From positions 18,006,041-18,070,040 of the forward strand of contig NC_083606.1 in the NCBI RefSeq assembly GCF_029168945.1: a stretch of 64,000 nucleotides of DNA, written 5' to 3'. Under the pieces are notes generated by a model. It saw only the letters and a program-made list of their open reading frames with translations. It was not told the origin of the DNA and searched no databases. The position numbers and the translations under genes were made by a program. This document shows, in pieces, positions 44,760-57,208 of the stretch (positions are counted from its first letter, which is position 1; every line of letters begins with the position of its first letter). Origin of the DNA: Cannabis sativa (Eukaryota; Streptophyta; Magnoliopsida; Rosales; Cannabaceae).

Positions 44760-46310
44760 ATATATAATCGATCAAACTACCATGATATTCGTTTAGTGCT
44801 TGTAATCATTGTACGGTGATAATTAATTAACTTAGTTTATATGAATGACTCACTTATGATGAAGCTTTATCATTTCTAATAACATTATAACAATCTGTAT
44901 AGCAACAATCATGTTATTCATTTTATGATCATAAATTTTATTTTGATATATCTGAATATATGTTATTTGATTTAATTACAAAGTAATTGATAGTAAAACT
45001 TTTTCATATAGTAGATTAACTCCATCGCAAGTCAATATTAAATCTTATTTGTCCTTCGTATCACAGATGTAAGGAGCATTTTTAACGTCTTTCCAGAGTT
45101 AAATTCACACTCATATAAAACTATAAAGTCAAAAAAAAAAATTATGAACATTTTAATTTTGGGTAATATTTTCATACAAATTAAATTTAAACTAGCTACT
45201 CTCTTATCTTAAACTTATATTCCTAATATGACTCTAACTATGACCCAAAAAATTGTTATAGATTTAGTAACAGACGACCCACATAGATTCAGTATATAGG
45301 ACATGATGAGTATAAGACGCTAAAAATTCTAGGATGCCCCATACTTGTTTTGATATCACTGTTAAATGAAGTCTACCAAAAGTCAGTTTATTTTAAAAAA
45401 AATTCAAGAAAATAATATCTTTTTTTTTTTTAAAAAAAAAAATAATAATAAGAGGTAATACCCATGTGTATGCATGCAAGAGTTGGACGTTGTTGAAGTT
45501 TAGTAGGCATACCAATATGAGAAACTACATTAATAAGAAACAAAACTTCATCCATATGTAATAAACAACAAATAAAAAAATTACATGATTCAAATTAAAA
45601 TAAAAAATGGAATTAAAAAGAGGTTAGAATTTAGATAATTATCAACTTCAACTACCAAATAATTTAATAAGAAGATTACCATTGGAGCAACTTTAGCAGA
45701 ACCACTAACAATGTCATTGTTTGGCGTCAACAATTTTATTCTTATTTAAGTTGCTAAAACCATCTTAAGTCTTTTTATATTCTATATATTTCAAGGCATA
45801 TATAAATATATATATATATATATATATCTTTACTTATATATTGATAACCTTAATAGTAGTGAAAGATCTATGTTCATTTGAAGCCTTGTAAAAATATTTT
45901 TTTCAAAAAAAAAAGTACAATAAAGAGAAGGTAAGAACAATTGAAAGATTTATATATGTTGAAAAATACCTTCAATCTAACCTCTGGAATAATAAAAATG
46001 AATCTTGACCATACCAAAATGAGTGAATAAGATTTGGAATTAGGTTTAGACATGGATTAGAGATGAAAACTGAATGATGAAAAGAGAGAAGATAATTACG
46101 TGGAGAGAGGGTGAGCAAAAATAAATAAATAAGAGTTGGGTTTAAGGTTTAGATATGGGTTAGATATTATAAATGGAAAACTGAAGAAGATGAAGAGGAA
46201 AAATGAGAAAATGAGAGAATATTAAGGGAAGATATGGATATGTGCTGTTAGGTTTAAATTAAATAAAGTTTTTTTAATAAAGGAAAAATTAAATGGGAGA
46301 GGAGAAGAGA
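44760..46310. other. AT-rich non-coding stretch
   Basis: I see no gene. A (TA)n tract lies near 45806-45828, and a purine-rich segment (46040-46310) contains no frame. Confidence 0.5.
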
Positions 46311-46319
46311 CACATAATA

Positions 46320-46600
46320 TCTTTATATATTAAAAGTGTCTATCTAACGATATTTCTTGGTTTAACAGAATCTACTTTAAAAGAATATTCTGTTAAATTT
46401 AACGATGTTAATAGGTTTGACTCCCGTTAACAAATAAACCCAATAATTAAACCCAAAAAATTAAAAAATCTTTTTTTAAATTAAAAAAAAATCATCTTAG
46501 CCACATATCTCTCTAACAAACTGTATATCCCCAAATTTTAATATTTTTTTGTTATTTTTTTAAATTTACACGATTTTTTTTTATGAATTGTTATTATACG
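46320..46600 (+). mobile_element. Possible Helitron 5' terminus upstream of the WDR36 pseudogene
   Basis: A|TCTTTATATATTAAAAGTGTC resembles a class of plant Helitron 5' ends. If right, the WDR36 gene fragment could be Helitron-captured. No matching 3' hairpin/CTRR end lies in the window, so only this end can be proposed. Confidence 0.3.
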
Positions 46601-47140
46601 ATTAGGCTTTAGGATTACAACTTATTCTATTGGATACATTACAAGCGGTGCTCCTTTCTCCATTAAGCGATTAGGCACCGAAACCTTCGTCACCGTCAGT
46701 GTTGGCAAGACTTTTCAGATTTACAATGTAATTTCATTCTCTACTTTTTCATTTTCTACATTTAATTTACTTCTCAATATTACCTACTGATTAATTTTTC
46801 TTCTTCTTAATTTTCAGTGCGCAAAGCTCGCTTTGGTGCTTGTTGGTAAGTTAGTTTGGTTTTGTATAAAATGATTTTTTTTTGGGTTAAAAATCATATT
46901 TTGATGTAAACCGAGATTTTAATTTTTTCTCATTTGATAATGAAAAGTCAGTAATTTTTCAATGGTATTATGTTAGTTTAAGAAGTTGTGTTAGTAATTT
47001 CAATTGGTAATTTTCTTCTACAAAGTGTTTGAGATTATTTTGAAATGCAACATATTCATGTAAACGGATTTCTATTTAGGTCCACAACTGCCAAAGAAGA
47101 TCAGAGCTCTTGCTTCACATAGAGAACTTACATTTGTTGC

Positions 47141-47884
47141 TGTTATATTATATTGTTATAATATAAGATAGATTAAAATATTAAAATGTAACATATTATA
47201 TATTGATATGAGATTAATGTATATAATGTGTTTGAGAGTTACATACATCTAATATTTACATAAATTGTAACATAAGAGGTGGAGTTACTTACATTTTGTA
47301 ACCTCCACAATTATCACAAATATTAAGTGTGTAAAAAGGTGTTAAACATTTTAATTTGAAATTCTTAATGCTATGGGAGTTATGGTGTGTGCATGAGTTA
47401 CATATCATCCATGAGGGTTATGAGTTTGAATTTCAAAGTGTGTAATCTTAAACACTACAAATAGAGGTCTTTGGTTCATTTGTGAAGACACAATTTTGTG
47501 AGTTTCTATCAAAGAGAGCACCTTGCTAGAAACTATAAGCTTGATAATTCTAGAAAGTTATTTCTATTTCTTTCTTCCCTAAGTGCTTGTGGTATGGGGA
47601 AATAAGCTTTTGGACAAAGGTGCAAAACCTTGTTCAAGTTTTGTGATTCCCCTACTTGACACTTGGTGTTAGTGATGTTGAGATTGTTCTCACATATATA
47701 TATATATATATTATTATTTATATTGTGTTTTATAATTTTCTCTTCATCTTCTTTTTTATACTTATGTGTATATTTTGTCTAGAGTTGTAATATTATTTAA
47801 TCAATATTATTGTTCTTGTATTTTTCATTTTAAATTATATTTTGACATTAGTCTTTCTATTGAAGCACCTATAAATTTCCAACA
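47141..47884 (+). repeat. LARD-like element 5' LTR
   Basis: About 97% identical by eye to the copy at 60495. Differences are scattered single bases and small length changes in a TA microsatellite. Contains a TATA-like TAAACACTACAAATAGAGG segment. Confidence 0.9.
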
Positions 47885-50004
47885 ATGAAAAGCTTATTCT
47901 TTCCTACCTTGCTTCAACGAAAGGTAAGAAATCAACATGTGATAATACAAGGGTAAGAAATATGATATTTTGTGATTTACTATTTTTTTTATATAGTAAT
48001 ATATATATTAACATATTTTTCTATGGTGCGATATGGATTTTTATGTTATTATACGTGAGATATATATATGAGTTATATATATATCAGTGTATATGTCATA
48101 TTAATATAGTGACATATAATATGATATTTGAATACATTGTATGTGAGATATACATAATATATAACATATATATGAGTTGTATATATTATATATATTGAGC
48201 ATGTGATACATGATATATATTTATGATGAGAATATTTATGTATGTAAGGCATATATGATATATATTATAAGGAGATGATATATATTATGATGAGTATATG
48301 TTATATATATGCGAGATATGTAACATGTATAGTTGTGATGTATATTAATATTATGTGTATGTTATGTATGAGATGATAGTAACATACATAATATACTAAT
48401 TAGCATAAAATTTGGGAGATAATTTTATGCATGAGAGTTATATATATTATTTGTATATAATAATATATGTATAACTAATCATATTTAGTATATATGATAA
48501 TAATAATGATTATGATGAAAAAGATGCCTTCATCATTTTTTGAGAATGAAGAGTTCTGGAATTAATTTTCTATTAGTGGTTTTTATCTCATTTAATGAGA
48601 TGAGAAAGTGAATTGTGAGAGTTACTCTTTTTTGGAATTATCTTGCCAAAGAATAAATAGATCAAAGTGGATCTAAACTTGTAAAATGAGTCATAATTAG
48701 AAGAGCAATTTTAGACTCAAATCAAAGTGAATCATAGTGGATTCAAAAATTGTGAAAATATAACAAAATGGGAGAAGCAATTTTGAATCTTAAATAACCA
48801 AAATGGTGAACAAAATTGATGAGAATTTTGTTAACTTTGGTGTAATATTTGGGTTAATCTCAATGAGGAGATAACCTTAAAATTATAGGTAAAAATAATC
48901 ACATTATTTTTTAAGAGGTGATGTGCGAGTTTGATATTTTAAGTTTTGTTGAGAAAATTAAAAATGTCAAATGGTATTTTTTAAAGTGACCTTAAAGAGT
49001 CATTTCAAGAGGAAAATACACTAAAAGTGATATTTTATATACACTTTATAATAGAAATGTGGGGGTGAGCCACAAACTTAAACAAAATGTGATAAGACAT
49101 TGTTGATTAGTTTATTTGATTTGGAATTCAAATTCTAAATCAATTTTTGCTATGTGCATATGAGAAATTTTGGCATATTTTGGTGTCAAATTTTAGTTAA
49201 AATAATTTCAAGAAGGAAATTAAAGAGAAATTATAAAGATAAAGTGGTCATCTATATTATAAAATCAAGATATTATCTTGATAGTGAAATGTGAGAAAGT
49301 GTGGGGGTGATATCCAATATTTATCAAGCAATTTGGTAAAAGAATGGATGATATGTGAAATTTAGGCATGCTTGGTGCCTAAGACTTGAGTATAACTTAG
49401 ACATGTTTGGTGTCTAAAGTTAGTGTACATATTTTGATATGCTTGGTATCAAAATGTGTGAGAAATTAAGTGTGAAAATTAATCTTCTATGATTAAATTA
49501 TTAAAGCTTAAGTATACTTAAGGAGAAAAGTGGTCATGTAAAAATGGTCACTAATTTTGGCTAGCAAGATTCGTTTGGAATCGAAAAGTGTGTGGTTATA
49601 AAAATCGCTTAATCTCCGTACAAGATTAAAGACTGAAATTTCGAGGGATGGGACTTAAACTCCCTTAGAGTTTTACTCATTGATGGTAACCTATCTTAAC
49701 ACTAGTAAAAATCTAGTCTTAAGTTCAATAGGTAATAACAAGTGAATAGAGTGAAAAAGTAGTACTCAACTTGTCTCATCTATGAAAGAGTACTAATGGT
49801 AAAATTTAGAGGGTTAAAACCGAAAGGTTTTTTAATGGAATGATGTGTCTAAAGAGAATTTGTGAGACACTAATTTCTACCTATATGGACTAGAGGTGGT
49901 GCCGCCTCTTATGAGAATTGGGAGTTATTCTCTAGAGAGTCCATGAAATGGATGTTGCACATGGCCATTAACAGTGCACAAGCGAGATATAATGAAGTCT
50001 CAAG
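47885..50004 (+). other. Internal region (left part) of the LARD-like element
   Basis: No protein domain is visible. 47990-48330 is a TA-rich quasi-repeat of TATATATGAG/TATATGTTA words. 49560-49980 is more balanced (GGGATGGGACTTAAACTCCC, GGACTAGAGGTGGTGCCGCC) but has no long frame. It ends at the TGAAC target duplicated by the Sirevirus. Confidence 0.6.
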
Positions 50005-50009
50005 TGAAC

Positions 50010-51134
50010 TGTAAAGTCCTTTTTTGGCAAGTTAGGTGACAAAATAATTTTTCCTTTTTATGGTAAGATTGCCTTGCATTCATTTTCGAAATCTTACCTC
50101 TTTTATTCGGTTTTAGTTGCCATTTTCCTTGTTTGGAAAGTTGCACTTTCAGCTGAACTTTCCTTTGTTGAAAACTTCTCAAAAGAGAAGGAATTCTCTT
50201 TTGGAAAGTTGTCCTTTTTTAGGGAAACTTTGTTTATTGCCTTTTCCTTATTGATTTCGATTGTATCTTGATACAATCAGAATATCTAATCTGTTTTTGG
50301 CAGGAATCAAGCTTTGAAAGAAGATCGGACCCGATTTTAGTAAGTTTCCCGTTTCGGCGGTCTGCTTCGTCAGCAACCGAATCTGATGTAGCAGATCGTG
50401 TTTGTTTTTGGAAAGTTTTTGTACAGCTGCTAATTCGAACTTGTGGTTGCCTCTTTGGTTTCTTTGATCTATAAATAGAGCCTAGAGAGCAACCATTCGA
50501 ATTACCTCTTCCATTATTCATTTTTTGCATTTATCTTTTGTGAGAAGAGAGTGTTTCTTTGTTTTGTGAGAGCCTAGTTGTTCACCTAGGTTCTAGTTGT
50601 TCTATTTCTGTTCTTACTCTATCCTAGAGGTTGTGAAGAACTACTTGACTGAACAAGAGATTGGTCTTCGGGAGAAGACTTGATTAAGCCTTACTTCGGG
50701 AGGAAGTAAGCACTTGGTCTTCGGGAGAAGACTTGCTAAAGCCTTACTTCGGGAGGAAGTAAGCACTCACACTTCAAAGACGAAGGGAGTTCGGGCTTGA
50801 AGGTGTTTCAAGAAGTCAGATTCATAAAGTGGATTACAAAGGATTGCGGCAATACTTTAGAGGGAGTCTAAACTTGTTTAAGTCAATTGTCTTTGTAATT
50901 TTGATACTTTATTAATTGATTTCATTCTCTGGGCGTGGCCCCGTGGACTAGGAGTGTTCGTGAGAACACTGATACCACGTATAAATCTCTTGTGTCAAGT
51001 TATTTATTTTTACGCAAAATATTTTATATTACGCCCGTTCGGTTCTTTGTAGCGAGAATTACTTTCTTCGCAAACGTTTACAGTTTTTATAATTTCACTT
51101 ATACAACTGACATTTGCAAAAACACGGTTTTTCA
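50010..51134 (+). repeat. Sirevirus 5' LTR
   Basis: TG...CA ends. TATA box CTATAAATAG at 50469-50478. Downstream, in the expected R/U5 part (50660-50766), lies a 52 bp unit in tandem duplicate. Each unit holds two perfect hairpins, GTCTTC-GGGA-GAAGAC and CTTACTTC-GGGAG-GAAGTAAG. Differs from the 3' LTR only around 50355-50370 and 51012-51082. Confidence 0.93.
50469..50478 (+). promoter_or_regulatory. Sirevirus LTR TATA box
   Basis: CTATAAATAG followed by GCCTAGAGAGCAACC; also conserved in the other two LTR copies. Transcription should start about 30 bases downstream. Confidence 0.7.
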
Positions 51135-51136
51135 AT

Positions 51137-51149
51137 TGGTATCAGAGCA
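51137..51149 (+). promoter_or_regulatory. Sirevirus primer binding site
   Basis: TGGTATCAGAGCA, two bases after the 5' LTR, complementary to the initiator tRNA-Met 3' end. Confidence 0.9.
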
Positions 51150-51192
51150 GGACACTAAACTCTTAGTGTGGTCCTATAACGTTTTTGTTAGA

Positions 51193-54100
51193 ATGTCATT
51201 TTTTGCAGAAGGAAGTTCTATTTCTAGACCACCATTGCTTAATGACTCTAACTATCTTTACTGGAAAGTTAGAATGAGAGCCTTCATCAAATCTCAAGAT
51301 GAGAAGGCGTGGAGAATGGTTCTATCGGGTTGGTCTCCTCCAGGTTGAGACAGCATTCTTCAGGTAATACGATTATAACATCTGAATTGGAATGGTCTAT
51401 TGAAGATGATAAACTATCTGCCTACAATAGCAAAGCCTTGCATGCTATCTTTAATGGTGTAGGTGAGGGTTACATTAAACTTATATCATCTTGTGTTTCG
51501 CTAAGGAAGCTTGGGAGATTCTTCAAACTCGGTTTGAAGGAACTTCGATGTGAAAAGATCTAGATTTATCATGCTTCAAACTAAATTTGATGAACTTAGA
51601 ATGTCCGATAATGAAACTTTAATGAATTCTATGAAAAATTATCCGACATTGCTAATGAATATTTTGCTCTTGGAGAAAAGCTTGATGACTCTGTTCTTGT
51701 GAGAAAAATTGTTAGAGTTCTTCCTGAAAGATTTGATACGAAACTTTTGGCAATGGAGGAAGCTAAAGATTTTAGCACTATGAAAGTGGAAGAATTGATG
51801 GGTTCCTTACGTACTTTTGAATTAAATCAACAGATTAAACAAAAGGACAAACCCAAATCCATGGCTGATAAAGGTAAAAGTATTGCTTTGAAAGTTGCTG
51901 ATAATGAAAATTCTGATAGTGAATGTGATGATGAGATTGCTTTATTAACTAAGAATTTTCAGAAATATATGAAGAAGATGGGAAATAAAAAGAATATTTC
52001 GAAAGGTTCAAAAGGTAATACTTTCATTAAACCTTCTGTCTCTAACAAAAAGGGAATTCAAAGGTAAGGTGGAATGTGAAGGTTTTGGGCATATTCAATC
52101 CGAGTGTGCAAACACTTTGAAAAAGAATAAGAAAAGTTTCAATGTCACTTGGAGTGATGATGAAACCGAAAGTGATGAAGATATTATCGAAAATGTTGCC
52201 CTAACCTCTCGTTATGACTAATGTGTTATGTGATTCACGGTGTGAAAGATAGATTGGTATGTCCGAATAATACCACCAAACAAGAGGACTCAGATTCAGA
52301 TGAGTCTGAAATCTGTGAAGAATCTCTTGCTGAATCATACAAAGTCATGTATGAAAAATGGATTCAGGTTGCTTCTGAAAATAGAGAGTTGAATAAATTG
52401 AATAAAAAATTGTCTCATCAGATTGAAATGTGTGAGTTGAAAATAAAAGAATATGAGACAAGTGTTTGTGATAAAGATGAAAAAATCTCTCTATTGAAGA
52501 AGGAACTTGAAAACTTTAAGAAAAATGTTCAAATGCTTAATCCTGGATCTTCTATTTTTGAAAAAGCTCAGAATGCAGGTCAGAGAGGTTTTGGAGGCCT
52601 TGGTTCTAATGGAATAGAAAGTTCTGGAGTCACGAAGTTTGTAAAAGCTAGTGTTCCAACGAATCACCATGAGGCTACAAACTCGCCGTAACGGTTTCAC
52701 GGCTGTGGCGCAAGAACGGCTTCGATGCTGTAAAATCTCCAGGATTTTCGAAAAGGGTAAGATCTCAGGTAAAAAGATTTGTTCCCATTTGTCATTTTTG
52801 TGGTAGAAAAGGACATATCAGACCTAAATGTTTCACATTGAACAACCTGTTTAAAACAAATTATTTTGATAATTTGAAAAAATCTCAAAAGAAACAAATA
52901 TGGGTGAAAAAGAAGTGTCTAGCTGGTTTTTCTGATAAAACTGCTGCTTCTCAAATGTGGTATTTTGACAGTGGTTGCTCTAGACATATGACAGGTGACA
53001 AGGATTTTTTGACTAACATACGGCCTATGCAATGTGGAGAAGTCACTTTTGGTAATGGCTTATCAGGAAAAGTTGTTGGTATGGGAACTCTAAATTTTGA
53101 AGGGTTACCTAGACTGAAAAATGTAATGTTAGTTGAAGGACTGAGGGCTAATTTACTTAGCATCAGTCAAATCTGTGATCAAGGGTTTACTGTTTCTTTT
53201 GATAGTGATCATTGTTATGTTATGAATGATGACAATGAATGTATCTTGCAAGGATTTCGATCCAATGATAAGCGTTACACTCTAACCCCCGTGTTTACTT
53301 GTCACTCGGCTATCAACAACACCACGGATACGTGGCATGCCAAGCTTGGGCATATTAATTTTAAAAACCTGAAAAAACTGTCAAATGCAGGTATTGTTCG
53401 AGGTCTTCCCAAGCTTGGCAAGGAAAGTGAAGGTAAGTGTGAACCGTGTCAACTTGGGAAGCAATTAAAAATCACTCACAAGCTCAGTGTACGATATCAA
53501 TACCTCAAAGGTATTGGAATTGCTTCACATGGATCTTATGGGTCCAATCCAAGTTGAAAGTTTGAATGGTAAACGATATATCTTTGTGTGTGTTGATGAT
53601 TTCTCTCGTTTTACTTGGGTAGATTTCTTAAGAGAAAAATCTGACACTTTTGATGCCTTTAAAACTCTGTGTCTGAGATTAAGAGTTGAGAAAGGTTGTA
53701 ATATTGGGAAAATTGTTTGAATTCGAAGTGATCATGGTAAGGAGTTTGAAAATTCTGTGTATGATGATTTTTGCAAGTCTACAGGTATAACTCATGAATT
53801 TTCAAATTCTCCCAAAACTCCTCAACAAAATGGAGTTGTTGAGAGGAAGAATCGAACTTTGCAGAAATGGCAAGAGTGATGTTAAATAGCAAGAAGTTGA
53901 CAAAGCGATTATGGGCTGAAGCTATTAACACGGCTTGCTACATAATAAACAGAGTGTTTATTCGTCCGTGTACCTCAAAAACATCTTATGAAATCTGGAA
54001 AGGTAAGCGCCCCAATGTAAGTCATTTTCATGTTTTTGGATGTGTGTGTTATGTCTATAGAGATCGTGAGCATATTGGTAAATTTGATGCTAAAAGTGAT

Positions 54101-56048
54101 GTTGGTGTGTTTATTGGATATTCCTTAAACAGTAGAGCTTATCGTGTTTATAACATGAGAACTCAAACTGTTTTGGAATCGCCTAATGTGGTTGTTGATG
54201 ATTTTAGAGATTTTTCGTAGTTTTCCACGAAGCCAAGATAGATAGTCTCATGGATATTCCTCCAAAAGTTGTAACAACGGATCCCGATGCAGCGAACCCA
54301 TTGCCGATGCCGCAAATGACGAATCTGTCGTGCAATCGAAACTCGGAGAACCGTACCGTCTATCTTGACTCATCCAAACATCATCACCGACTCTATTCGT
54401 AAAGAACCAAGCACCGCAGTCAAACCGAATCATCCAAAAGATCTCATCCTTGGAAATCCCGAAGAAAGCATGGTAACTCGCGAAGGTACATTAATTTAAT
54501 CAGCCTTTCTTTGCTTTGTTTCTCCATATGAACCGAAAAATGTGAAGGAAGCCATGACCTTTGAGGAATGGCTCAATGCAATGCAAGAGGAACTCAACCA
54601 ATTTGTTCGCAACAAGGTATGGATTTTGGTCCGAAGACCAAAAGGTATAAATGTTATTGGAACAAAGTGGTTATTTAAAAATAAAAGTGATGAGTTCGGT
54701 ACAATTGTGAGAAACAAGGCTCGTTTGGTGGCACAAGGGTACACTCAGGTAGAAGGTATTGATTTTGATGAAACTTTTGCTCCTGTTGCAAGATTAGAAT
54801 CAATACGTTTACTTTTATGTATTGCTTGTATTCTCAATATTAAACTGTTTCAAATGGATGTGAAATCTGCCTTCCTAAATGGTATTTTGAATGAGAAAGT
54901 TTATGTTGAGCAACCAAAAGGATTCGAAGATCCTCAATTTCCAGACCATGTATACAAACTTGAAAAAGCTTTGTATGGTCTGAAACAAGCTCCTCGAGCT
55001 TGGTATGAAAGGTTGACTCAATTTTTACTTTCTCATGGCTATCACAGAGGTAGTGTGGATAAAACTCTTTTCATCAAACATATAAAATCTAATTTTATCA
55101 TTGCTCAAATTTATGTTGATGATATAGTTTTTGGTTCTACATCTAACCATGAAGTGCAGGTATTTGTTGATCAAATGAAAAGTGAATTTGAAATGAGCAT
55201 GGTTGGTGAGCTTAATTTCTTTCTGGGTCTTCAAGTGAGACAAATGGAAGGAGGTACATTTGTATCTCAAAGCACGTATGCTAAGCACCTTGTCAAGAAA
55301 TTTGGCCTTGAATCGGCTAAAGGTAAGTACTCCTATGAGCACCACTCTGAAATTAACAAAAGATGAAAATGGAGTAAAGGTAGACACTACACTCTATCGT
55401 AGCATGATTGGAAGTCTCTTGTATTTAACTGCTAGTCGTCCTGATATATGTTACAGTGTGGGAGTGTGTGCTAGATATCAAAGTAATCCTATGGAATCTC
55501 ATGTATCACCGTAAAAAGGATTATTAGATATGTTAATAGCACTCTCGATTATGGAATTTGGTACTCGAAAGATACCAATTCAAATCTTGCTTGTTTTAGT
55601 GATGCGTATTGGGCAGAAATGCCGATGATCGAAAGAGCACAAGTGGAGGGTGCTTCTTTCTTGGGAATAACCTAGTATCTTGGCATAGCAAGAAACGTAA
55701 TTCCATCTCCTTATCCACCGCCGAAGCCGAGTACATAGTCATGGCAGTTGTTGCACTCAACTATTGTGGTTGAAACAAATGTTTATTGATTATGGGTTTG
55801 ATTTGGGTGTTTTGACTATTTTTTGTGACAATACTAGTGCCATAAATATTTCCAAAAATCCTGTTCAACACTCTAGAACAAAGCACATTGATATAAGACA
55901 CCACTTTATTAGGGAACTTGTTGAAAATAAATCATTGCAATTAGAATATGTTGATACTGAAAAACAATTAGCTGATATTTTCACAAAGGCCCTAGATGCA
56001 AGTCGCTTTGACTCCCTCAGAAAGTCTTTGGGAGTTTGCATTGTTTAA
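51193..56048 (+). pseudogene. Sirevirus gag-pol, multiply frameshifted
   Basis: Starts at ATG 51193 (MSFFAEGSSISRPPLLND, the usual Sirevirus gag start). Visible in order: gag with a charged coiled-coil segment (52300-52530); a CCHC knuckle CHFCGRKGHIRPKC (about 52788-52830); aspartic protease DSGCSRHMTG (about 52970); the HHCC integrase finger WHAKLGHINF ... CEPCQLGK; an integrase core with its three acidic positions (HMDLMGP, RSDHGKEF, NGVVERKN); reverse transcriptase with QMDVKSAFLNG, LYGLKQAPRAWYE and YVDDIVFGS; and RNase H parts to TKHIDIRHHFIRE and QLADIFTKAL. About a dozen frame changes or stops interrupt it, among them a TGA at 53718-53720 in the integrase and breaks near 51345, 52067, 52690, 53870, 54480, 55350 and 55510. 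The longest open piece is the RT (54542-55366). Confidence 0.93.
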
Positions 56049-57208
56049 TTTTATCTGTTCATCATTCGTGTACAATAGTGTTGTGTGATTCTTCTCTAGC
56101 TCTAAATCTCCTATCATTGTTTTTGACAAATCATGTTTATGCTTTTGGAATATAATTAGTTAGGATCTCTGCCTGATCATACTTTGTGATGTTGTGTTAA
56201 AAGATTCATGTTACTCTTTATTTGTGTCTGGGATTAAATAATGTTCTTATACAGAGTTGAGCAATTTTTGTTTCATGCTTGTCAGGCCCCTTCTTTGGAA
56301 TAGAGCTACCCATGCGAAGTGTGAAAGCCATCGATGAGTAAGCCGGAACATTGTAATTAGCAACTATGATGAGGATGCACTACCATAGAAAAGGGCTACC
56401 TTCAGTATGGTGTGAAAGCATCCAGTTGCGGGATCAATTTGAAAAAGGCGAAAATGAAAAATCATGCCAAGGACAATGATCCTATTTTCACTGCACACAC
56501 TTATGTCTGACAAGTGTGTTCAACTCTGTAAGTCTCCTCTATTAAAATTAAATTAATAATCCTGGTTCACAATTCTCAGTAACATGCATATCTTTTTCCT
56601 CAACATCAATTAAGTATGATCATCTCATGAGATTCTAATTAGTTATTTTCCTTGAAAGCATAACATGTAATCTACTTTGTCAATTGTCAATGATATTTGA
56701 TTTCTCTGCTTGATTCGAATCACATATACTCACTGTACACATTTTTTTTAGTTTCGGGTTTATTTTAAAATAATAAAAAAAAAAAAAAAGAGGGAGGCGT
56801 GTGACTTGCTTCATGGGTCAAGGAAAATCTTGTGCATAAATGGTAAGTATCAACATTCATTCTTTCTTTGATTTATTATGATATTTTTCCAAGTAAAGAT
56901 TAATCTTTATATGGTAATGTGTCTTTATTCTTGAAAGATTGCTTTATTTTTGGAAAAATTTGTTGGCATTTCTAGTTTCCTTTTATTTTTTTTAAAAAAA
57001 AAAGGGGAAAGGAGTTGAGAAGTGGGCGGTTTCCTCTTTTGGTTCATGGGCTGGCGGTTTCCTTTTGAATTTTCAAAATTGGTTTCCTTTTTCTTGTTTT
57101 GATTCCAAGGTTATATAAACCAAATTTTGTCACTTATTTCACCACCTACCCGAACCCCCTTTCGTGTTTCTCTGTCAAACACTATTCATCTTCTCTTTCA
57201 GTTTCAAA
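56049..57208 (+). other. Spacer between gag-pol and the extra ORF, with a TATA box
   Basis: 1.16 kb without coding features. Near its end TTATATAAAC (57111-57120) lies about 90 bases before the extra ORF start and is followed by a C-rich leader, so a separate transcript for that ORF is plausible. GAGAGGAGG-like purine runs (56783-56797, 57000-57010) also occur. Confidence 0.5.

Noticed and set aside
47990..48480. Coding potential in a TA-rich stretch (78-codon ORF)
   Set aside because: Composition is a TA quasi-repeat that yields only Ile/Tyr/Met-rich translations.
50000..50530. Short ORFs repeated at 59080-59625
   Set aside because: They lie in the two LTRs and are shared only because the LTRs are copies; no domain or conservation in the third copy beyond that.
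57164..57208. Upstream start for the extra Sirevirus ORF
   Set aside because: The first codon there is GTG, not ATG; the ATG at 57209 has a better context and sits well after the TATA box.
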